A DNA stretch of 64,000 nt, from positions 21,762 through 85,761 of the forward strand of contig DASXEB010000013.1 in assembly GCA_036490335.1 (NCBI GenBank), written 5' to 3'. The notes beneath the pieces are model-generated. The model did no database searches, was not told the DNA's origin, and saw only the letters and a list, made by a program, of their open reading frames with translations. The translations under genes were made by a program, and so were the position numbers. This document shows positions 27,380 to 35,447 of this stretch, piece by piece; the first letter of the stretch is position 1, and each line of letters starts with the position of its first letter. Source of the DNA: Palsa-1392 sp036490335 (lineage in GTDB: Bacteria; Verrucomicrobiota; Verrucomicrobiia; Chthoniobacterales; UBA10450).

Positions 27380-27769
27380 ATGAAAGTCCCGTTCACGATT
27401 GGCCCGGTTGGGCACTTTGGACTCTCGGTGCGCAATCCGAAGAAGAGCGCGCAATGGTTCGAGCGCGCGCTTGGCTTGAAGAAGCAATTCGAATTCGACG
27501 GCGGCATCGCGATCGGGAACGACAACGTCACGATCGCGCTGCACAAGGGAAAGCCGCGGCCAAAGACTTTCGGCCACATGTCGTTTCACCTCCCGAACCT
27601 GACCGCGCTGAAGAAAGCGCTCGCCCATTTGCAAAAGCTCAAGGTCGACCTCGAAGACCCGGGCGACGAGATCGGGCCGGAATCGGGCGGCTCACCGCAC
27701 CTCGGCCTCTGGTTTCACGACCTCGACGGTTACCGCTGGGAACTTTCGGTCCAGAACGCGCGCCGCTAA
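27380..27769 (+). CDS. VOC family protein (glyoxalase/dioxygenase fold)
   Basis: 129 residues. A single vicinal-oxygen-chelate domain: G-H-F-G-L-S-V-R-N-P-x-K-S-A-Q-W-F-E at the start (first metal His) and F-H-D-L-D-G-Y-R-W-E-L at the end (metal Glu). The reaction is not readable; the family includes lyases, dioxygenases and antibiotic-binding proteins. The start codon follows immediately after an exact 9-mer (27371-27379), so the motif occupies the place of the ribosome-binding site, and no Shine-Dalgarno is visible. Another copy (27789) lies between its end and the convergent apt gene. Confidence 0.85.
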   Translation: MKVPFTIGPVGHFGLSVRNPKKSAQWFERALGLKKQFEFDGGIAIGNDNVTIALHKGKPRPKTFGHMSFHLPNLTALKKALAHLQKLKVDLEDPGDEIGPESGGSPHLGLWFHDLDGYRWELSVQNARR

Positions 27770-27806
27770 AATCCGCTCCCTCCGCCCCGCCTAACGAGCA
27801 AAGGAC

Positions 27807-28337
27807 TCAGTATTTCAGAAACGCCACCACCGGCGTCGGCGCGAGCTTCGGCCGGCCGTGAAGGAACTCCAGCTCGATCAGGAACTGCGCCTCGAGCAGC
27901 TCCCCCCCGGCCTTGCGAATCAGCGCAGCCGCCGCCGACGACGTCCCGCCGGTCGCGAGCAAATCATCGATCAACACGATCCGCTCGCCGGGCGCGATGC
28001 TGTCGATGTGCATCTCCATTTCCGCGTCGCCGTATTCGAGCGAATAAGCGGCGCTCGCCGTCTTGAACGGCAGCTTGCCCTTCTTGCGGATGGGCACGAA
28101 CCCGACCCCGAGCGCATAGGCCACCGCCGACCCGAAGAGAAACCCGCGCGCATCGATCCCGACGATCTTATCCACCGGCAAGGCACGGCATCTTTCGAGG
28201 AAACAATCGATCGACGCCCGGAAAAGCTCCGCCTCCACCAGGATCGGAGTGATGTCCTTGAAGACGATCCCGTGTTTCGGAAAATTCGGCACATCGCGCA
28301 CGGCGGCGCGCAGGCGTTCGATAGCATCGGCGACCAT
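27807..28337 (-). CDS. apt: Adenine phosphoribosyltransferase
   Basis: 176 residues, the normal length. Family marks are F-P-K-x-G-I-x-F-x-D-I-T-P near the start, G-I-D-A-R-G-F-L-F-G in the middle, and the PRPP-binding loop V-L-I-D-D-L-L-A-T-G-G-T. It salvages adenine to AMP using PRPP. It is transcribed singly; the upstream neighbour on the same strand ends 90 bases away. No 9-mer is inside the gene. Confidence 0.95.
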   Translation of the reverse strand: MVADAIERLRAAVRDVPNFPKHGIVFKDITPILVEAELFRASIDCFLERCRALPVDKIVGIDARGFLFGSAVAYALGVGFVPIRKKGKLPFKTASAAYSLEYGDAEMEMHIDSIAPGERIVLIDDLLATGGTSSAAAALIRKAGGELLEAQFLIELEFLHGRPKLAPTPVVAFLKY

Positions 28338-28427
28338 CGCGGCAGGCTAGCCGGTCGGCGCGAAAGGTCAACGAACGCCTTTTTGGGAAAAAAATCTCGC
28401 GCGCGAACCGTGACGGAAACCAGTCGC

Positions 28428-29138
28428 CTACGCCTTCGGCGGAGTGGGCGCTTCGCCTTTTGGCGGCGGCTTCGGGACCGGTTTTCCGCGATCCTTCCGT
28501 ACCTTGAAACCGCTCCGGCGCAGCTCCGGCGATTGATCGACATCGTCGGAAGCGGAGCAGAGATAATGGCGATAACGCGAGAGCATCTTCTCGAAAAGCT
28601 CGAGCGAAGTATTGCGCGTCTTTGTCGCCTCCATCCGCCCGCCGCCGGTGCGGGTATCGCCGTTGGCATCGAAAATCGCGAGCTGGGCGGCGATGTCGGT
28701 CTTGAGCGCGGCGGCATATTCCCAGTCGGGATTTTCCACTTCGAGATCGGGATCGAGCGCGAGCCGGGCGAGGCCGAGGATGCGAGCGTCGTTGAACTCG
28801 CCGAGATGGCCGCTGGCCCAGCCGTAGGCGGTGTAAACCTCGAGCCGTTGCGCGTCGGTGATGGTCGAGCTGCGGATGGCCTTGATCCCGTTGAAGCCGT
28901 CGTGGAGCAAACCCTTGAGCGCGGTCAGCGAATCGCGCGCCTTGCCCGAACCGCCGGCCCGGTCGCTCTCGGTCAGGGCGGTGTTGTTATCATCGGTCGT
29001 GAGGGCGGCGAGGCGGCTGTCGAAGAGCGTGCGGTCGTCCGCGATCATCTTGAAACGGTCGCCGGCTGCGCGCGCGGTATCGACGGATTGAATGAGCTGC
29101 CCCTGGGCAATGGCGGAGAGTGAATCGGCGTTTGGCAT
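28428..29138 (-). CDS. Unknown protein downstream of a 42-bp tandem array
   Basis: 236 residues from the ATG at 29138. Mostly helical with D-R-F-K-M-I-A-D-D-R-T-L-F-D-S-R-L-A near the start and a Lys/Pro-rich tail (G-K-P-V-P-K-P-P-P-K). I recognise no family. The open frame continues upstream through the 42-bp repeats to 29648, where it would add five 14-residue units; I do not include them because the array is open in several frames and no motif supports the extension. The protein has the same general look as the unknown protein at 52582-53364, which also sits behind a tandem array. Confidence 0.55.
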   Translation of the reverse strand: MPNADSLSAIAQGQLIQSVDTARAAGDRFKMIADDRTLFDSRLAALTTDDNNTALTESDRAGGSGKARDSLTALKGLLHDGFNGIKAIRSSTITDAQRLEVYTAYGWASGHLGEFNDARILGLARLALDPDLEVENPDWEYAAALKTDIAAQLAIFDANGDTRTGGGRMEATKTRNTSLELFEKMLSRYRHYLCSASDDVDQSPELRRSGFKVRKDRGKPVPKPPPKGEAPTPPKA

Positions 29139-29273
29139 GGAAGTAGTGGATTGGTAAACCTCCGCGTCCTGCGGGGGCCGGGCGGCGCTCGCGTGGCGGA
29201 ACAGCCACATAAAAAGCAAAAACGAGTCCGAGGCAAAGATTTTTTTGCTTCGCCGGAGTCGCGCGGTCGTGCC

Positions 29274-29525
29274 GGCACGGTTTCCGAAGCTTCCCGAACC
29301 GCGCGCCGACGCTGGTTTGCCAAGGGCGAACCGACCGGAACGGGGCGCCGTCGTCAGTTTACCATTCCCGAAGCTTCCCGAACGCTCCGCCAGCACCCAT
29401 TCGCCATTCGAGAAGCTTCCCAAAAACCAAACCGACGTCCGTTTGCCGTTCCCGAAGCTATCCCAACTCCAAACCGACGCCGGTTTGCCATGGGGATAGC
29501 ATCCCGACCCAATTCCGCCCTCCAA
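29274..29525. repeat. Tandem array, six 42-bp units
   Basis: Six consecutive degenerate units of exactly 42 bp, starting at 29274, 29316, 29358, 29400, 29442 and 29484. Shared elements are TTTGCCATTCCCGAAGCTTCC in the first half (with a GAAGCTTC palindrome) and an AAACCGACGCCGG-like end. Since 42 is divisible by three, several frames on both strands are open through it. It lies in the 492-base gap between two divergent genes, 136 bases in front of the minus-strand unknown gene. Confidence 0.85.
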
Positions 29526-29630
29526 TCCAGCCCGCGATGAAGTCAGCGAAACGCCTAACGAGCCGCCGACCAGGCCGAAGGTTTGACGCTCGCACCCACC
29601 CACCGCAGCTTGGCTTTGAATCGTGAGGCG

Positions 29631-30389
29631 ATGAAACCGGCGACGCAATACAACATCCTGTTTCTTCTCGGCGGCACCTTAGGCTTTCTCGGTATGTTTC
29701 ATGCCACGGTCTGGCTGCCGGATTGGGTGCAGGGGCCCTTCACCGCCGCGATGGTGGTCTGCATCTGGGCTGTTGTTTGGTTGCAGCAACGGGCCAAGGC
29801 TCGCGGCGGCGCCGGTGTCGTCACCGAGACTCCGTCCCAAAATCGCCGCTATATCTGGCTCCTGCTCGTCGCCGTTTTTGCCGCTTCCGCGACGGAACCT
29901 TTTCTAATGCCCGCGGAGGGCATCACGTTGCCTTTGGCTCAGCGCGTCATCATTTCCGCGGTCGGCTTCGCCTTGCTCGCGGCCATCGTAATCATCGTCC
30001 GGAAGGGGAGCCCCGGGTCGGCTCGATTGCGGAGGGGATCGATGGTTATGCTCGGAATGCTGCTCGTCGTTGCTCTCTGGGGAGGTTATGGTGTTTTCAC
30101 CGAGATCCGCCAGAATCGCGTGCGCAGCTTCGACCAACAACTCGGCGCGGCTTGGCGTGAAGCGCAGAAACTTCCCCCAGGCTTCGGGCGCGGAGAGGAT
30201 TTTCTGGCGAGGCTAAAGGCGATCGACACGACTTCGTTGCCGGCCGATCTGCGACAGGCGCTTTCCGACTACATCGCCGCTTATCAGGCGGGAGTCGAAG
30301 CGTTCATGGCCGGCCGCGACGATCCGGCTTCCTCTAAGAAAATGGGCCAGGCGCTACTAAGGATTCGCGCGCTCGAGCAGAAGTATTAG
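29631..30389 (+). CDS. Multi-pass membrane protein of unknown function
   Basis: 252 residues from ATG 29631. Five or so hydrophobic segments (about residues 8-28, 33-50, 78-96, 105-125, 138-155) are followed by a soluble C-terminal region of about 90 residues with I-R-Q-N-R-V-R-S-F-D-Q-Q-L and a charged A-L-L-R-I-R-A-L-E-Q-K-Y end. I do not recognise the family. It is divergent from the unknown gene at 28428-29138 and convergent with the sulfotransferase fusion (13 bases between stops). No 9-mer lies within. Confidence 0.55.
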   Translation: MKPATQYNILFLLGGTLGFLGMFHATVWLPDWVQGPFTAAMVVCIWAVVWLQQRAKARGGAGVVTETPSQNRRYIWLLLVAVFAASATEPFLMPAEGITLPLAQRVIISAVGFALLAAIVIIVRKGSPGSARLRRGSMVMLGMLLVVALWGGYGVFTEIRQNRVRSFDQQLGAAWREAQKLPPGFGRGEDFLARLKAIDTTSLPADLRQALSDYIAAYQAGVEAFMAGRDDPASSKKMGQALLRIRALEQKY

Positions 30390-30402
30390 GCGCGCAGCGC
30401 GA

Positions 30403-33090
30403 TCATCCGCGGTGGCGGTGGAGCGCGGGATCAATCGCGGCGGCCATTTGCTCGGGGTGGGGGAGTTTGTCCGGGCCGAGGAAGGTGGCGATGCGGGCGA
30501 TGACGGGAGCGGGATCGCCGAGGAGGGCGGGGTATTGGATTTCGAGGAGGTCGATGTGGGGGGCGGCCTGGAGCCAGCGCAAGGTCTCGGCGCGATGGGC
30601 GCCTAGGCCGCGGCGGAGTTGGTCGCGCTCGAGGGCGGCGGTGCGGGTGCGGAGGCGGTCGATCATTTTTTCCTGGGAGGCGAGGACTTCGTCGAGGGGG
30701 CGGAGCATGAAGAGGACTTTGTAGTTGTGGCGGGCCGGGAGCGCCGGGAGGAGCATGGAGATGCATTTGAGGGCGCGGCGGTCGAGGCCTTCCTCGTCGA
30801 GGAGCTCGGGGCGCTGGGCGATTTGTTTGATCGCTTCCCACTCGTAGTAACCGCGCGGGTTGTCGATGTCGGCGGCGCGCTCGCGGTCGGTTTGGGGGAC
30901 GAGGCCGCCGGCTTCGAGCATTTGCATCATGAGGGAGGTGCCGGAGCGGGGGAGGCCGGAGACGAGGATGAAGGTTTTGCCGGACTTCTCTTCTTTTGGT
31001 TTGGGATCGGGGCGCTCGCGGAGGAGAATCTCGAGGCGCTCGGCGCGATGGGGGATCTCCGGCAAATCGAAGAGCTGGTCGACGCGGGCGGCGCCGGCGT
31101 CGCGGGTGCGCGGCCGGCTGCGGAAGATGCGGGAGGCTTCCTGCTGGTGGAAGGCGGCTTTTTCGGGGTTGGGCTGGTTTCGGTAAAGGGTGGCGAGGTA
31201 GCGGTGGGCGTTGAGCATCTCTGGCTGGAAACGCAAGGCGGTCTCGAGGGCGAGGATGGCGCGGTCGAGTTCGCCGCTCCGGGCCATCGCGACGCCAAGG
31301 TTGAAGTGGGCGAGAGGAAGACGATGGAGCAGGCTGACGGCGTGGAGGGCGGCATCGGCGGTCTCGGGGTTAAGGCCTCTGCGCCGGTAAACGCTGGAAA
31401 GGCCCTGCCAGGCGAGGGCGTCGTCGGGGTCGAGGGCGATGGCTTTGCCGTAGGCGGCCTCGGCGTTTTCCCATTGGAGGAGGCGGGCGTAGTTGTCGCC
31501 GATCTGCGAGTAAAGAGCGGGGGCGCGCGGGTTGGCGGCTTCGGCGCGGTGAAGATGAGCGAGCGCGCCGCCGAGGTCGCCGCGGGCGAGCTTGATCCGG
31601 GCGAGGAGGAGGGCGGCCGCGGGATGGTCGGCCTCGCCTTCGTCGCAAATGGCGCGGAGGAGGTGTTCGGCCTGAAGAAGGTAGCCGCTCTGGTAATAGG
31701 CGGCCGCGAGTTGATGGAGGAAGCGATCTTCCCACGGACGGCGCCGGACGATTTCCTCGAGCAAGGGAAGGGCGCGGCCGGACTGGTTCTTCCAGAGGAG
31801 AGTGCGGGAGAGATTGTATTTCGCCTCGATCTCGGCGGACTCGGCTTGCTTCTCTTTGTTCGCGCCGGGGTTCTCGATGTAGCCGAGGGCGGCGAATTGT
31901 TCCATCAGCTCGCGCGCCTGGTCGGGCGGGAGCTGGAGGCCTTCCGCGTGCATGCCGGAATCACCGGGCCTATTCTCCCAGCTTTCGATCGTGGCGACGG
32001 CCGGCGGGGTTTCGAAGGCTTCGAGCAGCGGCCGGCCATCCATGTCGCGGCCGATCGGGAGATCGAAGAGGGCGAGGACGGTGGGGGCGATGTCGATCAG
32101 GCTCGCGCCGTAGATGCGTTCGTCCTTTCGAATGCCGGGGCCGGCCATGACGAAGATGCCGTATTGCCGATGCCAGACGGCAGGGCCCGCCGGTTCGCGC
32201 GGCATGCCGCGGGGGCGTTGCGATCCGGATTCGAACCCGTGATCGGAGCAAAGGATGACGGTGGTGTCGTCGCCGGCGAGCGCGAGGAGGGTCTCGAGCA
32301 TCATGTCGTGGAAGCGATAGGCGCCGCGGATGACGCCTTGGTAAAGCTCGAAGTCTTCCTGTTTAATCCAATCGAGCCGCGGCGGGTGATAGGCCATGAA
32401 GGCATGCGAAAAGTGGTCGATCGCGTCGTAGTAAACCGCGGTGAAGTCCCAATCGTCCGTCTCCATGAGCGCGGTGACGACGGCGTGGTTGGAAGCGGCG
32501 TCGCTCAGGACTTTGGCAAAGGAGCCGAGCCGTTCGTCCTTCGCCTGGTCGATCCGCGCGGCCTCCGGGATGAAGGGAAGGATGTGCGCTTCGGTTAGTT
32601 CGTTAGGGAAAACCTTGAAGCGCGCGAGCTCGGCGGCTTTCGCAGGCGGGTGAATCGCGCCGGCCGGAACCTGGAAGCCGCGCTCAGGGTCGAAGCGGGT
32701 GCCGGCGAAAGCGTTTGTCACGACGGTGCCGTTGATCGGCTCGGCGGGATGGCTCGCCCACCAGCCGACGATGTTACTGCGAAGGCCGGATTGGCTGAGA
32801 ATGTTCCAGAGAGCTTTGCATTTGCGCGACGTGCTCGTGTAAGGGCGCGCGCCGCCGTTGACCGGGTCCGGCTCGATGAAGCCGTGGATGCCATGCTTGT
32901 CGGCGAGCTTGCCGGTGGCGATGGAATTCCAGAGCATCGGGGAGAGGATCGGCTGGAGGGTGGCGAGGTTTCCCATGACCCCGCGATTGATGAGGGCGTC
33001 GAGCGTGGGCATGAGCCCTTCCTCGAGCAGCGGGGTGATGTGTTCCCAGTCCGCCGCGTCCCAGCCGATGAGGAGGACTTTGCGTTTCAG
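30403..33090 (-). CDS. Phosphodiesterase - TPR - sulfotransferase fusion protein
   Basis: About 895 residues in three parts. Residues 1-370 form a type I phosphodiesterase/nucleotide pyrophosphatase domain of the alkaline phosphatase superfamily: L-L-I-G-W-D-A-A-D-W at the start holds a metal Asp, and C-S-D-H-G-F-E is the second metal site. Residues about 400-600 are tetratricopeptide repeats. The C-terminal third begins with S-G-L-P-R-S-G-T-S, the 5'-phosphosulfate-binding loop of sulfotransferases. No ATG, GTG or TTG lies between the previous gene's stop and the first metal Asp, so the likely start is CTG at 33090; starting at ATG 33012 would remove that Asp. The gene is free of exact 9-mers over 2.7 kb. 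Confidence 0.8.
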   Translation of the reverse strand: MKRKVLLIGWDAADWEHITPLLEEGLMPTLDALINRGVMGNLATLQPILSPMLWNSIATGKLADKHGIHGFIEPDPVNGGARPYTSTSRKCKALWNILSQSGLRSNIVGWWASHPAEPINGTVVTNAFAGTRFDPERGFQVPAGAIHPPAKAAELARFKVFPNELTEAHILPFIPEAARIDQAKDERLGSFAKVLSDAASNHAVVTALMETDDWDFTAVYYDAIDHFSHAFMAYHPPRLDWIKQEDFELYQGVIRGAYRFHDMMLETLLALAGDDTTVILCSDHGFESGSQRPRGMPREPAGPAVWHRQYGIFVMAGPGIRKDERIYGASLIDIAPTVLALFDLPIGRDMDGRPLLEAFETPPAVATIESWENRPGDSGMHAEGLQLPPDQARELMEQFAALGYIENPGANKEKQAESAEIEAKYNLSRTLLWKNQSGRALPLLEEIVRRRPWEDRFLHQLAAAYYQSGYLLQAEHLLRAICDEGEADHPAAALLLARIKLARGDLGGALAHLHRAEAANPRAPALYSQIGDNYARLLQWENAEAAYGKAIALDPDDALAWQGLSSVYRRRGLNPETADAALHAVSLLHRLPLAHFNLGVAMARSGELDRAILALETALRFQPEMLNAHRYLATLYRNQPNPEKAAFHQQEASRIFRSRPRTRDAGAARVDQLFDLPEIPHRAERLEILLRERPDPKPKEEKSGKTFILVSGLPRSGTSLMMQMLEAGGLVPQTDRERAADIDNPRGYYEWEAIKQIAQRPELLDEEGLDRRALKCISMLLPALPARHNYKVLFMLRPLDEVLASQEKMIDRLRTRTAALERDQLRRGLGAHRAETLRWLQAAPHIDLLEIQYPALLGDPAPVIARIATFLGPDKLPHPEQMAAAIDPALHRHRG

Positions 33091-33106
33091 ATCGAGGAGG
33101 CCGCGC

Positions 33107-33847
33107 TTAGGCGGGCGAGAAACGGCTGCGTTTTTTGCGCCACAACATCAGGCCGGCGGCGCCCGCGGCGAGGAGGCCGAGGGAGGCGCTCTCACTTACG
33201 CCCTCGCCGGGCTCGGGCGTGACCATGGCGCCGTCACCCGAGATCTGACCGGCTTTGATTTTTTCGCTGGGATCGGCATAGGCGTAGTCGAGGATTTCGA
33301 ATGCATTTCCATGCGATGCACCGAGCATGCGAACGCGCGCCCAACCGTACCGTTTCGCGTCGCCTTGATTGAAAGAAAAAGCGATGAAGCCGACACCCTG
33401 CTTTGCGAAAAAGCCTCCCGGAAATGTGCTGCGGATAGCGAGCGTGCCAAATCCATCCTTCGAGCCCAGGCCGTGACCGAAGCTGCCCTGCGCGACCGAG
33501 TCACCGCGCCGCAGCCGCGAAACATAGGCGTAATCGAAGAACGAAGTCCCGCGGAAACTGCCGCCGTTATCTCCGAAGGCCTTGAAACCCGCGAAATTTG
33601 CGGTGGTCCAACCGCCGATTTGCGGGAGATGCTCGAAGAAGATGGAATGTCCCGGCTGATCGAGCTGAAACGTGGCGTGTCCCGCTTTGAATCGCGGAAG
33701 CCACACATCGACGCGACCGGAATAGTGGATCGTGGCTTCGGCGGCCTGCTCGCCGGCGAGCAGAGTCGCAGCGCCCGCCGCCGCATAGGCGAGCCAGCGC
33801 GGGTCGGAGATGGGCCGGGAACGGCTTTTTCGCTCCCGTTGTTTCAT
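33107..33847 (-). CDS. Secreted PEP-CTERM-like protein, paralogue 1 of 4
   Basis: 246 residues from ATG 33847. Basic N-terminus and a signal segment (Y-A-A-A-G-A-A-T-L-L-A-G) precede the mature start T-I-H-Y-S-G. Four paralogues share I-H-Y-S-G, F-x-L-D-x-P-G-x-S-x-x-F-E-H, Y-G-W-A-R-V-R-M and D-Y-A-Y-A-D-P. The C-terminus has T-P-E-P, a hydrophobic helix and a K-K-R-S-R basic end, the layout of a PEP-CTERM sorting signal recognised by an exosortase. It is the only one of the four with a PEP. Function of the beta-rich body is unknown. It ends 16 bases before the CTG start of the sulfotransferase fusion. Confidence 0.65.
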   Translation of the reverse strand: MKQRERKSRSRPISDPRWLAYAAAGAATLLAGEQAAEATIHYSGRVDVWLPRFKAGHATFQLDQPGHSIFFEHLPQIGGWTTANFAGFKAFGDNGGSFRGTSFFDYAYVSRLRRGDSVAQGSFGHGLGSKDGFGTLAIRSTFPGGFFAKQGVGFIAFSFNQGDAKRYGWARVRMLGASHGNAFEILDYAYADPSEKIKAGQISGDGAMVTPEPGEGVSESASLGLLAAGAAGLMLWRKKRSRFSPA

Positions 33848-33953
33848 GTTGGTGATTTTGGCGGGCGGTAGCGGGCGTGTCGAGAAGAATATTCCGGCGG
33901 CGCGCGGTGTGGCGGAGTCGACGCCCGACAGATCGCCACGCTTGACGAAGTCG

Positions 33954-34664
33954 TTAGGCGACGGGTTTGCGCTGCGCGCGCCAGGCGAGCAGCCCGGCCG
34001 CGCCGACGGCGAGCAGACCGAGAGAACCGAGCGAGGGCATAGCGTTTTCGTTGCTGCTTTTTTGGCCGCAAAAGATTGTGTCGCCGGGATCGCCATAGGC
34101 GTAATCAATCATTTCGAAGGCGTTGGCTTTGTCTGGACCCTGCATCCGCACCCGCACCCAGCCGTAGAGGACTCCCTCCCTGGAACCGAAGCGAAAGCCG
34201 ATATAGCCGATTCCTTTCCCGGTGAAATATCCGCCATCATCGTAGGCCATGGTGCCGAAACCCAACTTCGAAGCCAGGCCGCGGTAGAAATTGCCATCCG
34301 AGACGGCGTCGCCGTGCTGCAAACGGCTGACAGGCGCAAAGTCAATCGATCCGCGGGGGTCGCGAAATTCGCCGCTGCTGCCATTCTTGAGGGCGACTTT
34401 GAAGCCGGCAAAGTGCTCTTGGAAGCCAAAGGTAGATGTTTGCAGATGTTCGAAGCGAAGAGAATTACCCGGCTCGTTGAGGGGGAAGTTCACGGCTTTA
34501 TTCTGCCCGCGCGGCAGGCGCACATTGAGCAAACCGGAATAGTGAATCGCCGCCTCGGCGGCTTGGTTGCCCGCAAGCATCGTCGCCGCGGCGGCGATCG
34601 CGTAAGGAAGCCAGCGCGTCTCGGAAATCGGTCCGCGCCCGCTTCTTCTCGCCCGCTGTTTCAT
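33954..34664 (-). CDS. Secreted PEP-CTERM-like protein, paralogue 2 of 4
   Basis: 236 residues. Same plan as its neighbours: basic N-terminus, signal segment, A-I-H-Y-S-G start of the mature part, an L-N-E-P-G-N-S-L-R-F-E-H block, and Y-G-W-V-R-V-R-M. The C-terminus is S-L-G-S-L-G-L-L-A-V-G-A-A-G-L-L-A-W-R-A-Q-R-K, a hydrophobic helix with basic end but no PEP. It is more diverged than the other three in the central region. The TAA stop is inside the 9-mer at 33951. A 106-base spacer separates it from paralogue 1. Confidence 0.62.
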   Translation of the reverse strand: MKQRARRSGRGPISETRWLPYAIAAAATMLAGNQAAEAAIHYSGLLNVRLPRGQNKAVNFPLNEPGNSLRFEHLQTSTFGFQEHFAGFKVALKNGSSGEFRDPRGSIDFAPVSRLQHGDAVSDGNFYRGLASKLGFGTMAYDDGGYFTGKGIGYIGFRFGSREGVLYGWVRVRMQGPDKANAFEMIDYAYGDPGDTIFCGQKSSNENAMPSLGSLGLLAVGAAGLLAWRAQRKPVA

Positions 34665-34718
34665 GCGGGCGATTGTTGCAGGGGGGCTGCGGTTGTGTCG
34701 AGAAGAATATTCTGAAGG

Positions 34719-35447
34719 TTAGGCGGCGTGTTTTCGCTGGGCGCGCCAGGCGAGCAGGCCTGTTGCGCCCGCAGCGAGGAGGCCGAGAGAGCCGATTTGC
34801 GTCGCGGCGCCGGCATCGCAGCCTAGCTCGACCATTTTGCCATCGCTCGAGATCTGACCGGCTTTGATTTTTTCACCGGGATCGGCATAGGCGTAGTCAA
34901 GGATTTCGAATGCATTTCCATGCGATGCACCGAGCATGCGAACGCGCGCCCAACCGTATCGTTTCTCGGCCCCTCTGAAGGAAAAGCCGATATACCCGAT
35001 GCCTTGCTGCAAAAAATATCCGGGCCCAAACAAGGTGTTGCCGAAGGCCAGTGTGCCGAAGCCATCCTTATCGCCGCGGGAGACGCCGAAGAGGCCCTGC
35101 GCGACCGAGTCGCCGCGGCGCAGGCGCGAAACGTAGGCGTAGGAGACAAACGAAGTTCCGCGGAAGCTGCCGCCATTGACTTTGAAGCCGGCGAAATTCT
35201 CCGTCTCCCAACTCTGAAGATGCGGCCGGTGTTCGAAGAGAATCGAATGCCCTGGCCGATCGAGTTGAAACGTGGCGTGGCCTCCTCCGAATCGCGGCAG
35301 TCGCACATCGACGCGGCCGGAATAGTGGATCGCGCCTTCGGCAAGTTGCCGGCCAGTGAGCAGGGTGGCCGCGCCCGCGGTCGCGTAGGCAAGCCAGCGG
35401 GATTTCGAGATGGCGAAAGTTGGCGTTTTGCTCCAGCGAGATTTCAT
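34719..35447 (-). CDS. Secreted PEP-CTERM-like protein, paralogue 3 of 4
   Basis: 242 residues, most similar to paralogue 1: the stretch Y-G-W-A-R-V-R-M-L-G-A-S-H-G-N-A-F-E-I-L is identical in the two. Signal segment, I-H-Y-S-G-R-V-D-V start, and C-terminal I-G-S-L-G-L-L-A-A-G-A-T-G-L-L-A-W-R-A-Q-R-K helix without PEP. A G-C-D-A-G-A-A stretch precedes the helix, so a lone Cys is near the anchor. The start overlaps the stop of paralogue 4 by 4 bases, so they are translationally coupled. DNA identity with paralogue 1 is visible across tens of bases, showing a recent duplication. Confidence 0.62.
   Translation of the reverse strand: MKSRWSKTPTFAISKSRWLAYATAGAATLLTGRQLAEGAIHYSGRVDVRLPRFGGGHATFQLDRPGHSILFEHRPHLQSWETENFAGFKVNGGSFRGTSFVSYAYVSRLRRGDSVAQGLFGVSRGDKDGFGTLAFGNTLFGPGYFLQQGIGYIGFSFRGAEKRYGWARVRMLGASHGNAFEILDYAYADPGEKIKAGQISSDGKMVELGCDAGAATQIGSLGLLAAGATGLLAWRAQRKHAA

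Noticed and set aside
29151..29540. Open frames through the 42-bp array that could encode 14-residue repeats
   Set aside because: Because the period is a multiple of three, several frames on both strands are open at once, so openness gives no evidence for coding.
30619..32598. A 659-residue plus-strand frame opposite the sulfotransferase fusion
   Set aside because: Gly/Val/Glu-rich antisense shadow of a gene with recognisable domains.
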